Shown: positions 35,029-41,943 of the stretch, piece by piece
Numbering within the stretch: the stretch's first letter is position 1
How the letters are laid out: every line of letters begins with the position of its first letter
From: DASYKT01 sp963718105
GTDB taxonomy: Bacteria > Acidobacteriota > Blastocatellia > Pyrinomonadales > Pyrinomonadaceae
NCBI GenBank assembly: GCA_963718105.1
Contig: OY970352.1
Location: 2,666,001-2,730,000, forward strand
Direction: 5' to 3'
DNA length: 64,000 bases
Translations under genes and position numbers: made by a program
Notes under the pieces: model-generated
The model's input: the letters and a program-made list of their open reading frames with translations, nothing else
Told to the model about the DNA's origin: nothing
The model's database searches: none

Positions 35029-35427
35029 CTACTTAGCCATATCGACTATCAGATCGAATTCATTTTTAGTCAGCGGCGTTACGGAAAGCCTGCCCTGCCT
35101 GACCAGATACATATTGGCCAGATCGGGCTGCGCTTTGATCTCCGCCAATGTCACGGGCTTTTTGAATTTTTTGACCGGCTCCAATTCAACCGCCGCCCAC
35201 TGCTCATCGGTTGGATCGGGAAAAAATTCTTTAGACACTTTTGTCAGACCAACCACGGCTTTTTCGGTTACGGAATGATAGTAAAGAACCTTATCGCCTT
35301 TTTTCATGGCCTTGAGATTATTGCGAGCCATAAAATTACGCACACCGGTCCAATCGGTCTTGCCGTCCTTTACCAGGTCGTCGTATGAATAAGCGTCAGG
35401 TTCGGATTTTACCAGCCAATAGTTCAT
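35029..35427 (-). CDS. EVE-domain protein
   Basis: 132 residues from the ATG at 35427; the extra 21 codons upstream come from an AT-rich repeat. The sequence has the EVE pattern: MNYWLVKSEPDAYSYDDL, the TDWTGVRNFMARNNLKAMK segment, GDKVLYYHS and AVELEPVKKFKKPVTL. This PUA-like fold binds modified bases; homologs are thymocyte nuclear protein 1 and E. coli-type YmdB-like neighbours. It often appears as a stand-alone conserved protein, and its bacterial target is unclear. Confidence 0.9.
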   Translation of the reverse strand: MNYWLVKSEPDAYSYDDLVKDGKTDWTGVRNFMARNNLKAMKKGDKVLYYHSVTEKAVVGLTKVSKEFFPDPTDEQWAAVELEPVKKFKKPVTLAEIKAQPDLANMYLVRQGRLSVTPLTKNEFDLIVDMAK

Positions 35428-35429
35428 AT

Positions 35430-35524
35430 TTTTAGTAATAAGTAGTTGGTAATTAGTAATTGGTGAACGGCAATTTGCGATAACCTGCATGGGCTAATTA
35501 CCTATTACCAATTACTAACTACAT
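35430..35524. repeat. AT-rich inverted repeat
   Basis: AGTAGTTGGTAATTAGTAAT on the left is mirrored by ATTACCAATTACTAACTAC-type sequence on the right. Like those at 20631 and 27974 it is built of TTAGTAAT-type words. Confidence 0.65.
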
Positions 35525-36073
35525 TCATTTTTTATTCGCCTTCGCCGCTTTTTTATTCAGCCATTTCGCCCAGCGTTCGAGCAGCGGGCGGAAGGGCTTG
35601 AATATTTTTCCTCGCCAGTTGTTTTCCGCCTGCTTATCGCTCCATGAGCGGAGCTGTTTCTCCGCGTATTGGCGCACTTGCTGTTCGAGCGCGTTTTTCT
35701 TGACCGAATGCCGCAGGGTCAAATAATAGTGCTGGCCAACAAGTGAGAAGATCAGTCCCGCCATGTTCGACTTAAAAGCCATCCTCGGCATTATCCGGTT
35801 AAAATAGCTTTCGGTCGGTTTTAGCAGCGCGCCGGTTGATATCTCCATCCACGCCGATTGATTTCCCATCCGCGGATGATAAAGCCCGGGCAGGTCGGAC
35901 TTCATCGGAATATTCATATTTTTTAGCCGCGGCTCATTGATAAAATCCACCAGGCGAAGTTTTTCCAGCCCGCGCATATGCTCGATCGGTACGCTCTTAA
36001 GAATTTTCTCCAGCGTTTCGTCGGTTTTCTTCGGCAGATCGATAGTTGATTGATTCTCGATTTTTAATGACAT
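35525..36073 (-). CDS. Unknown protein with a zincin-like but degenerate segment
   Basis: 182 residues, cytoplasmic. The middle, GLIFSLVGQHYYLTLRHS followed by EQQVRQYAEKQLRSW, has the spacing of zincin-like proteins where a helix with HEIGHH is followed by an E-x2-A-x2-YA helix. The HExxH itself is not present (LVGQHYY). The C-terminus is rich in Lys, Arg and Trp. It may be an inactive relative, or the resemblance may be chance. No known family assigned. Confidence 0.55.
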   Translation of the reverse strand: MSLKIENQSTIDLPKKTDETLEKILKSVPIEHMRGLEKLRLVDFINEPRLKNMNIPMKSDLPGLYHPRMGNQSAWMEISTGALLKPTESYFNRIMPRMAFKSNMAGLIFSLVGQHYYLTLRHSVKKNALEQQVRQYAEKQLRSWSDKQAENNWRGKIFKPFRPLLERWAKWLNKKAAKANKK

Positions 36074-36310
36074 AAAAACAATTTGGTATTGATAAATCTA
36101 TGTTAGCAATGAACTTTCGTCAAGAAGTCTGCCGGAAGCGAAGTTGCGACAGTTCTGCCGCAAATTTTGTGGCAGATAGTCCACAGTTTCCTCAGGTCCG
36201 ATCTGCGATGTTCCGCTAACCTTAATAATATCTTATATTTAATAACTTTCCTTAAAATGGCACGAGCCTTGTATATAGTTAAGCAGCTAAGTGTTTTTAA
36301 TTATAAATTA

Positions 36311-37159
36311 ATGTCTCTACAAAATACTATCGCGCAGACGATCGGCGCTAGCGGAACCGGCCTGCATACGGGTGTCGAGGTCAATCTCGCCCTGCGCCCG
36401 GCCCCGCCCAATACGGGTTATATTTTTATCCGTACCGATCTGGACAATTTCGAGATCCCGGCTTCGGCTGAATATATTTCGCACTGCAGCTACGCCACCA
36501 CGCTGCTGCGGCGGGGCGTGCTGCTCTCAACCGTGGAGCACCTGCTTTCGGCATTGCGCGGCGCGAATATCGATAATTGTTTTATCGATGTGGACAACCT
36601 GGAAATCCCCATCATGGACGGCTCTTCCGAAGATTTTATCGACCTGATCGAACGCGCCGGCATCCGCCAGCAGGATACGAACAAAAGATTTTTTCAGGTG
36701 CTCAAACGGGTGGATGTTGAGCTCGGCGACCGGCGAATGAGCATCGAGCCGGCGGAAACGTTTGAGATCGAATGCGTAATAGATTTTCCGCACCCGATGA
36801 TCAATCGGCAGAAATATCACTTTGCGCTCGAGAACGGATCATTCCGCCGCGAGATCGCCTCGGCGCGGACTTTTGGATTTACCGCTGAGATCGAAATGCT
36901 GCGCCAGGCAAATCTGGCGCGCGGCGGATCGCTCGATAACGCGATCGTGCTGACCGAAGACGGGATGCTGAACGAAACACCGCTGCGTTTTCAGGATGAA
37001 TTTGTGCGGCACAAAATTTTGGACATTATCGGTGATTTTGCGCTGCTGGGAATGCCGGTGCTGGGGAAAATAACCGCGGAAAAAAGCGGGCATTCAGTTC
37101 ACGCCGGATTGATGACCAAGCTTCTAAAAACCGAAGGCGCGTGGAAGATCATCGAATAA
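36311..37159 (+). CDS. lpxC: UDP-3-O-acyl-N-acetylglucosamine deacetylase LpxC
   Basis: 282 residues from the ATG at 36311; the upstream open frame has no conserved sequence. LpxC commits UDP-3-O-acyl-GlcNAc to lipid A synthesis. The zinc and catalytic residues are in place: E76-H77 (STVEHLL), H234 and D238 (RHKILDIIGDFALLG) and the SGHSVHAGL loop at 260-267. The N-terminal ASGTGLHTG is conserved. A stand-alone gene, without its usual fabZ/lpxA partners. It shows that the organism makes lipid A-type LPS. Confidence 0.95.
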   Translation: MSLQNTIAQTIGASGTGLHTGVEVNLALRPAPPNTGYIFIRTDLDNFEIPASAEYISHCSYATTLLRRGVLLSTVEHLLSALRGANIDNCFIDVDNLEIPIMDGSSEDFIDLIERAGIRQQDTNKRFFQVLKRVDVELGDRRMSIEPAETFEIECVIDFPHPMINRQKYHFALENGSFRREIASARTFGFTAEIEMLRQANLARGGSLDNAIVLTEDGMLNETPLRFQDEFVRHKILDIIGDFALLGMPVLGKITAEKSGHSVHAGLMTKLLKTEGAWKIIE

Positions 37160-37798
37160 TTATTCCGCCATCGGGTCCCACTCGGTCTTAGCGATGACGC
37201 CCGCCAGCATCAGCGCATTTGTTTCTTCGTAGTACCTGATCAGCCAGGTCAGCCCGTCGGTGGTCTTTTTGGTCCACTGCATATCGTAGATGTGAAACTG
37301 GTCGCCGGCCTTATAAACGTCTTTGCTTACCCCAAACATTTTTATTGCCTGCGCCTTTAGGTCAAAGCCCTTTTTATAGCGCAGGCTGATCTCGTAGACG
37401 ATGCCTTTGGCAGGGATCTTGGCGGAGTCGATCATCTGCACTTCGACTTCATAGTCTTCGTTGCGCTCGGTCTTTTTCCCGGTCGTAGCTTTATAAATAA
37501 ATTTGGCGTTGTCTTCTTCACTTAGGCCATGAACTTTGAAATTAATACTTTCAACGTTGCCTTTGGCAAACGGCAGCGTGGCTTCCAGCCATTCAAAACG
37601 GTTGTCGACCTCGGCATTCCGTAAATTTATCTGCCTGGCAAAATCAGCGAACGGCATACCGAGATATACTTTTCCCAGTTCTACCGGAATAAATTGTTTT
37701 TGTTTGAGATAGCTGTACTTGTTTTTCGTCTGTGCCGGTGAGGCGGCCGCAGCCAAAAGTAAAAATAAGATCAGGATAAACGTTTTTTTCATAGTCAC
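37160..37798 (-). CDS. Secreted protein of unknown function
   Basis: 212 residues. The signal peptide has two Lys, a Leu-rich core and ASPAQ. The mature protein has VELGKVYLGMPFADFARQIN, reminiscent of BamE-like small domains that open with a G-M-x3-E/D turn. The rest alternates charged strands and has no Cys pairs. Its start overlaps the TPM-domain gene stop by four bases, so they form one transcript. Function unknown. Confidence 0.7.
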   Translation of the reverse strand: MTMKKTFILILFLLLAAAASPAQTKNKYSYLKQKQFIPVELGKVYLGMPFADFARQINLRNAEVDNRFEWLEATLPFAKGNVESINFKVHGLSEEDNAKFIYKATTGKKTERNEDYEVEVQMIDSAKIPAKGIVYEISLRYKKGFDLKAQAIKMFGVSKDVYKAGDQFHIYDMQWTKKTTDGLTWLIRYYEETNALMLAGVIAKTEWDPMAE

Positions 37799-38394
37799 TG
37801 TTTCTTTATATCATCAGTCTTAAACTTAATGGGGGCAAAGTGCTGCTTGGCAGCGAGAACGGAGATGATCTTCTCCACGCATTTTTTTATCCCATCCGGA
37901 TATTTGCCTTCCCTGAAATCGGGGATCATGACCTCGCCGATATTTCTTATTTCTTCATTCGAGAGATCCTTTTGCAGCCGGCTATCGATCTGGATGTACC
38001 ATCCCCGGTCTTTGATGGCAACCACCAGCAGCGCGCCGCCATTTTTCGCGCCTATTTTCCACTCGCGCGCCATTTCCAGTGAATAACCGGATATATCTTT
38101 CCCGCCGGTTGTGTCAATTACGGCGATCCCCAGATCTATCTCCGCCTTCTCACGCAGCTCGCGCAAAACACGTTCTGTCTCGTCCTTTTCGCTCTCTGAG
38201 AAAATACCGCTTAGATCGTTCAGAAAACCGGTCGGACGCTGTAATTTCACCGGCCCCGCCCCGATCTTGTCCGGCTGCTTAGCCGGTTTATCCGCCGGTT
38301 TATCCGCGTCTTTTCCGTTTTGAGCAAAAGCGGAAATAGAGATAAACAAGATCAAACCGAGCAAACGTATCTTTGAAATGTTTCGTACCTTCAT
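37795..38394 (-). CDS. Secreted TPM-domain protein
   Basis: 199 residues from the ATG at 38394, four bases after the gnd stop. A signal peptide is followed by a Lys/Asp/Pro spacer (KDADKPADKPAKQPDK) and a TPM domain: PTGFLNDLSGIFSESEKDET, IDLGIAVIDTTGG, GALLVVAIKDRGWYIQI and GEVMIPDFREGKYPDGIKK. TPM domains occur in photosystem II repair protein TLP18.3 and in bacterial secreted proteins of the YgcG type. No C-terminal membrane helix is seen. Confidence 0.85.
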   Translation of the reverse strand: MKVRNISKIRLLGLILFISISAFAQNGKDADKPADKPAKQPDKIGAGPVKLQRPTGFLNDLSGIFSESEKDETERVLRELREKAEIDLGIAVIDTTGGKDISGYSLEMAREWKIGAKNGGALLVVAIKDRGWYIQIDSRLQKDLSNEEIRNIGEVMIPDFREGKYPDGIKKCVEKIISVLAAKQHFAPIKFKTDDIKKQ

Positions 38395-38398
38395 CCGG

Positions 38399-39838
38399 CT
38401 ATTTATCAGTATCCCAATCCGGGGTGTGAAAGGTGCCATCTTCATCGATCCTTTGATAGGTGTGCGCGCCGAAAAGATCGCGCTGCGCCTGAATGAGATT
38501 GGCCGGCAGCCGCCGGGTGTAATACGCATCGTAATACGCCAGGCAAGACATCAGGCAGTAGGATGGAAACCCACCGGCCGCCGACACCGCGGCTGCCTCG
38601 CGCAGATCAGATCGTTTTTCATTCAAGACGCCCGCAAAAGCCGGATCCAATATCAGATTTGATAAATTTTTATCGTCGGCAAAAGCGCGCCGTATATCTT
38701 CAAGCAGGGCCGCGCGTATGATGCAGCCCCCGCGCCATATCGTTGCCACGCGGGTAAGGTCGCTCCCGTACCCTTTCTCTTCCGAAGCGGTTTTAAGTAA
38801 AGCGAGGCCTTGCGCGTAAGTCAAAATAAAAGCTGCGTGAAGAGCATTTTTCAAATGGTGAATTGTGAATTGTGAATTGTGAATCGACACATCGCTTCCG
38901 GCTTCCGAATTCCGGCTGCTCGCCTCCATTCTTTCTTTCTTCATGGCCGAAATTTGCCGCATCGTTACGGCGGAATCGATCGTCGGCACCGGCACGCCAA
39001 GGTCCATCGCCGCCTGCGAGGTCCATTTACCGGTTCCCTTTTGGCCGGCGGTATCGAGTATCATTTCCACCAAAGGCTTGCCTGTTTTCTCATCGGTTTT
39101 CCGCAATACCTTTTCCGTTATCTCAATGAGAAAGGAATTTAATTCGCCCTTGTTCCACTCCGCAAAAACATCGGCGATCTCGCTATAACTTAACCCGCCT
39201 TCTCCGGTGCCGCGCTGCATCAGGTCGAAAGTTTCCGCAATAAGCTGCATCAATCCATACTCGATGCCGTTATGCACCATCTTGACAAAATGCCCCGCGG
39301 AACCGCTGCCCACGTGCGCCGCGCAAGGCTCCCCATTCACTTTTGCCGAAACCGATTCAAGGAGCGGCCTGATCCTTTCATACACGACAGGGTCGCCGCC
39401 GGCCATTATGCTGGGGCCGTGAAGCGCGCCTTCCTCTCCGCCTGACACCCCGAGGCCCAGGAATCTCAAGCCGCGTTCCAACAGATATTTCTCGCGGCGT
39501 TCCGTGTCGGTAAAGTGCGAATTACCGCCATCAATGATCAGATCGTTTGACGCGAGCAAAGGAACCAGTTCATGGATCACGCTATCGACGATCGCCCCCG
39601 CCGGAACCAGCAGCATGATATTTCGCGGACGAGACAACTGGCGAACGAGGTCTTCCAGGTTTTCGGCGGCGGCTATATTGAGGCCCGCGCCGTCCAGCAG
39701 CAATAACTTCCGCTTTTCCGGGCTGAGATCATAACCGACGCATTGATATCCCTTTCCTGCCGTATTCAACAGAAAGTTTCTGCCCATCGTTCCCAGGCCG
39801 ATCATTCCGAATTGCGCATTATTCATAAGGGGACTCAT
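38399..39838 (-). CDS. gnd: 6-phosphogluconate dehydrogenase, decarboxylating, with an in-frame repeat insertion
   Basis: 479 residues from the ATG at 39838 (another at 39826). It oxidises 6-phosphogluconate to ribulose 5-phosphate. It has the NADP fold FGMIGLGTMGRNFLLN, the IDGGNSHFTDTERR segment, LGVSGGEEGALHGPSIM, the catalytic KMVHNGIEYGLMQLIAE and the GTGKWTSQAAMDLGVP region. Between MKKERMEAS and LKNALHAAF the chain contains SIHNSQFTIHH, encoded by tandem heptamers at 38858-38884. This lies in the usually variable linker, so the enzyme is probably active. It follows the kinase gene at 39847. Confidence 0.93.
   Translation of the reverse strand: MSPLMNNAQFGMIGLGTMGRNFLLNTAGKGYQCVGYDLSPEKRKLLLLDGAGLNIAAAENLEDLVRQLSRPRNIMLLVPAGAIVDSVIHELVPLLASNDLIIDGGNSHFTDTERREKYLLERGLRFLGLGVSGGEEGALHGPSIMAGGDPVVYERIRPLLESVSAKVNGEPCAAHVGSGSAGHFVKMVHNGIEYGLMQLIAETFDLMQRGTGEGGLSYSEIADVFAEWNKGELNSFLIEITEKVLRKTDEKTGKPLVEMILDTAGQKGTGKWTSQAAMDLGVPVPTIDSAVTMRQISAMKKERMEASSRNSEAGSDVSIHNSQFTIHHLKNALHAAFILTYAQGLALLKTASEEKGYGSDLTRVATIWRGGCIIRAALLEDIRRAFADDKNLSNLILDPAFAGVLNEKRSDLREAAAVSAAGGFPSYCLMSCLAYYDAYYTRRLPANLIQAQRDLFGAHTYQRIDEDGTFHTPDWDTDK
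38858..38884. repeat. Tandem heptamer repeat inside gnd
   Basis: About four copies of GTGAATT lie within the coding sequence and keep the frame, since the whole insert is a multiple of three with its flanks. The same word family appears in intergenic AT-rich palindromes of bacteria such as this, suggesting repeat expansion or insertion into the gene. Confidence 0.8.
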
Positions 39839-39846
39839 AAAATGGA

Positions 39847-40761
39847 TTATACCCGCCAAACCTCAGCCTTGCTTAGATCGGCGCGCCATCTTTCGTCATT
39901 TTCTTCAAAGGTCCACCAGGCCGACAAAACCATTTGCACGAACGCCCATTTTCTTATCTCATCTTCGGCGATCCGCAGAGTTTCGGAAAATTGCCGTACG
40001 GCCAGATCCAAGGCGGCGGAAATATCAGGCTTTTCGGCCATCCACTCCCGGTGATTATTGAGAAAAACGCCGACGTCATAACCTATGCTTCCGACAAGCC
40101 CTTTGGGATCGATCACTAAATAGGGTTCGCGCTCCGCCGATAAGATATTTTCGTGATGAAAATCGCCATGCAGCAAATATCCGTGTTTTCTCTTACCGGC
40201 CAGTTCATTGTAAAAATTCTGCGCTTTTTTAATTTTTTGCGCGGGAAACCCGGTGTTTTCGGCCCGGCGAAATCCATCGATCCAATTTTCCAGCAGGTGA
40301 TATTCCGTGTCTTCCGGAATTTTGCGAACGAGTTTTTTCAAAATGCCGGCGGCGATCTTTACAGCTTGCGCGTCGTCCTGCAGACAGAGCTTTCCCAGGC
40401 TTTCACCGGGCGTTAATTTTTCCAGCAGCATGGCGTAACACATCCCGTCTACATCCAGCAGCCTGACCGCGCCATCGCCATCGTAAAGTCGTAATGTTTT
40501 TACTTCATTAAAAAATTCCAATTTTTCGCCGGGAAAACCGATCTTAAGAACAGCCCGGGAACCGTCTGCGCGGAGGCAGGGAGCAACAAAGTGATACGAC
40601 AGGTTTTCGTAAGGATTTTCGATCCTCAAAGACCAATTCGCCGCCGTTTCCCGTGCGATCTCAGGCAATTCTGCCAGCCATTTCTTACCGCTTTCGCCAA
40701 ACATACCCGTTATGGTCCGGGTGAATTTTTGCGGCAAATTAAAACTGTCACGCTCCTGCAT
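39847..40761 (-). CDS. Aminoglycoside/hydroxyurea phosphotransferase-like kinase (APH(6)/Hur)
   Basis: 304 residues of the protein-kinase-like fold. The nucleotide-binding Lys is in AVLKIGFPGEK. The catalytic loop is LLHGDFHHENILSA with its Asp, and the metal-binding segment is VIDPKGLVGSIGYDVGVFL. These match PF04655, which includes streptomycin 6-kinase and hydroxyurea kinase. Whether it gives resistance or phosphorylates a metabolite is unknown. It is the first gene of a minus-strand run with gnd and the TPM gene. Confidence 0.82.
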   Translation of the reverse strand: MQERDSFNLPQKFTRTITGMFGESGKKWLAELPEIARETAANWSLRIENPYENLSYHFVAPCLRADGSRAVLKIGFPGEKLEFFNEVKTLRLYDGDGAVRLLDVDGMCYAMLLEKLTPGESLGKLCLQDDAQAVKIAAGILKKLVRKIPEDTEYHLLENWIDGFRRAENTGFPAQKIKKAQNFYNELAGKRKHGYLLHGDFHHENILSAEREPYLVIDPKGLVGSIGYDVGVFLNNHREWMAEKPDISAALDLAVRQFSETLRIAEDEIRKWAFVQMVLSAWWTFEENDERWRADLSKAEVWRV

Positions 40762-40798
40762 TCTTGACGAGTTTAGCTTTCTTGTAGATTCTTAACAA

Positions 40799-41713
40799 AT
40801 GAAAACTTTGCTCGAAGCTGTCCGCCCGACTACTTTTATCGAACCGGAAAAACTCAACAAACATCTCGGCCTCGAGATCACGGTTGCTACCGAAACCTTT
40901 CAGCACACCGGAAGTTTTAAATTTCGCGCCGGCTACAATGTCGCGCTGAACGTGCCTAATGACGAGCTTTTTACCGCTTCGTCGGGAAACTTCGGACAGG
41001 GTTTGGCGCGGGCGTGTATGCTGCTGGGCAAAAAATGCTTGGTCGTGATGCCTGAGACCTCGGCGCGGGTAAAGATAGACGCGGTGGCTTCATACGGCGC
41101 GACGGTCGATCTTATTAACGTAAATACAATTTCGCGCAATGACCGTATCGCGCAGATCGCCGCGGAAAAATCCGAAGCATATTTTGCCAGCGCTTATGAC
41201 GATCCGTGGGTGATCGAAGGCAACGCGAGCCTCGGCGATGAATTGGCAAGTTGCGGCAAGGACTTTGACCTGGTGATCGCGCCTATCGGAGGCGGCGGCC
41301 TGACCTCAGGAATTATTACCGGCTTGCGGCGCAATGGAAATGAGACACCTGTCTATGCCGCGGAACCGCTGTTGGGAAACGATGCCGCGCTTTCGCTGCG
41401 CGAAGGCCATATTGTCAAAAATGAACAGGAACCCGCGACCCTGGCCGACGGCGCGCGCACCATCTGCATCGGCGAACATAATTGGAAGATCCTCTGGCAC
41501 GGATTAAAAGACGTGATCGAAGTTTCGGAAGAAAAACTCGTCGAAGCCGTGCGGCTTTATTTCACGCTTGCCAATCTTAAAGTAGAACCGACCGGCGCCT
41601 TGAGCCTGGGCGCGATCCTGGAACAGCCGGAAATGTTTGCGGATAAGAAAATTTGCCTGGTAGTCAGCGGCGGGAATGTCGATGCGGAAGTGTACAAAGA
41701 AATTTTAACGTAA
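40799..41713 (+). CDS. Threonine/serine dehydratase-like PLP enzyme
   Basis: 304 residues of fold-type II. The Schiff-base Lys is in FQHTGSFKFRAGYNVA, the substrate loop is SSGNFGQGLA and the phosphate-binding loop is PIGGGGLTSG. The end has VVSGGNVD. It matches threonine dehydratase or serine racemase-type catalytic domains without a C-terminal ACT domain, so no isoleucine feedback site is expected. The start lies 37 bases from the divergent kinase gene. The substrate could also be a related hydroxy-amino acid. Confidence 0.87.
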   Translation: MKTLLEAVRPTTFIEPEKLNKHLGLEITVATETFQHTGSFKFRAGYNVALNVPNDELFTASSGNFGQGLARACMLLGKKCLVVMPETSARVKIDAVASYGATVDLINVNTISRNDRIAQIAAEKSEAYFASAYDDPWVIEGNASLGDELASCGKDFDLVIAPIGGGGLTSGIITGLRRNGNETPVYAAEPLLGNDAALSLREGHIVKNEQEPATLADGARTICIGEHNWKILWHGLKDVIEVSEEKLVEAVRLYFTLANLKVEPTGALSLGAILEQPEMFADKKICLVVSGGNVDAEVYKEILT

Positions 41714-41731
41714 GCTACACAAGTTAATTTC

Positions 41732-41914
41732 CTCAAGGTCCGGAAGGGTTGCTTGCGCCCGCTGCTTATAAATAAACTGCCACTAGCTTTAGCCCAGCAA
41801 AGTATCAGGCTAAAGACCAATTCAGATTTGTCAGATCTTTAACCACTAGCTAAAGCTAGTGGCAATTTATAAACAATTAAGAGCGGGCGCAAGCGGCCCT
41901 TCCTGACTTGAGAG
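41732..41914. repeat. Long inverted repeat, family C copy 2 with a nested palindrome
   Basis: The outer arms match family C at 25468: GAAGGGTTGCTTGCGCCCGC on the left and GCGGGCGCAAGCGGCCCTTC on the right. Inside is a second inverted pair with GCCACTAGCTTTAG on the left and CTAAAGCTAGTGGC on the right. The inner part seems to have been inserted into the loop of the outer. Confidence 0.8.
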
Positions 41915-41943
41915 GTAATCAAGATGTGTCTTTTTAAGTAAGA

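Noticed and set aside
38858..38884. Possible CRISPR-like repeat array
   Set aside because: The units are seven bases, in tandem without spacers, and lie inside gnd; no array of spaced repeats exists anywhere in the window.
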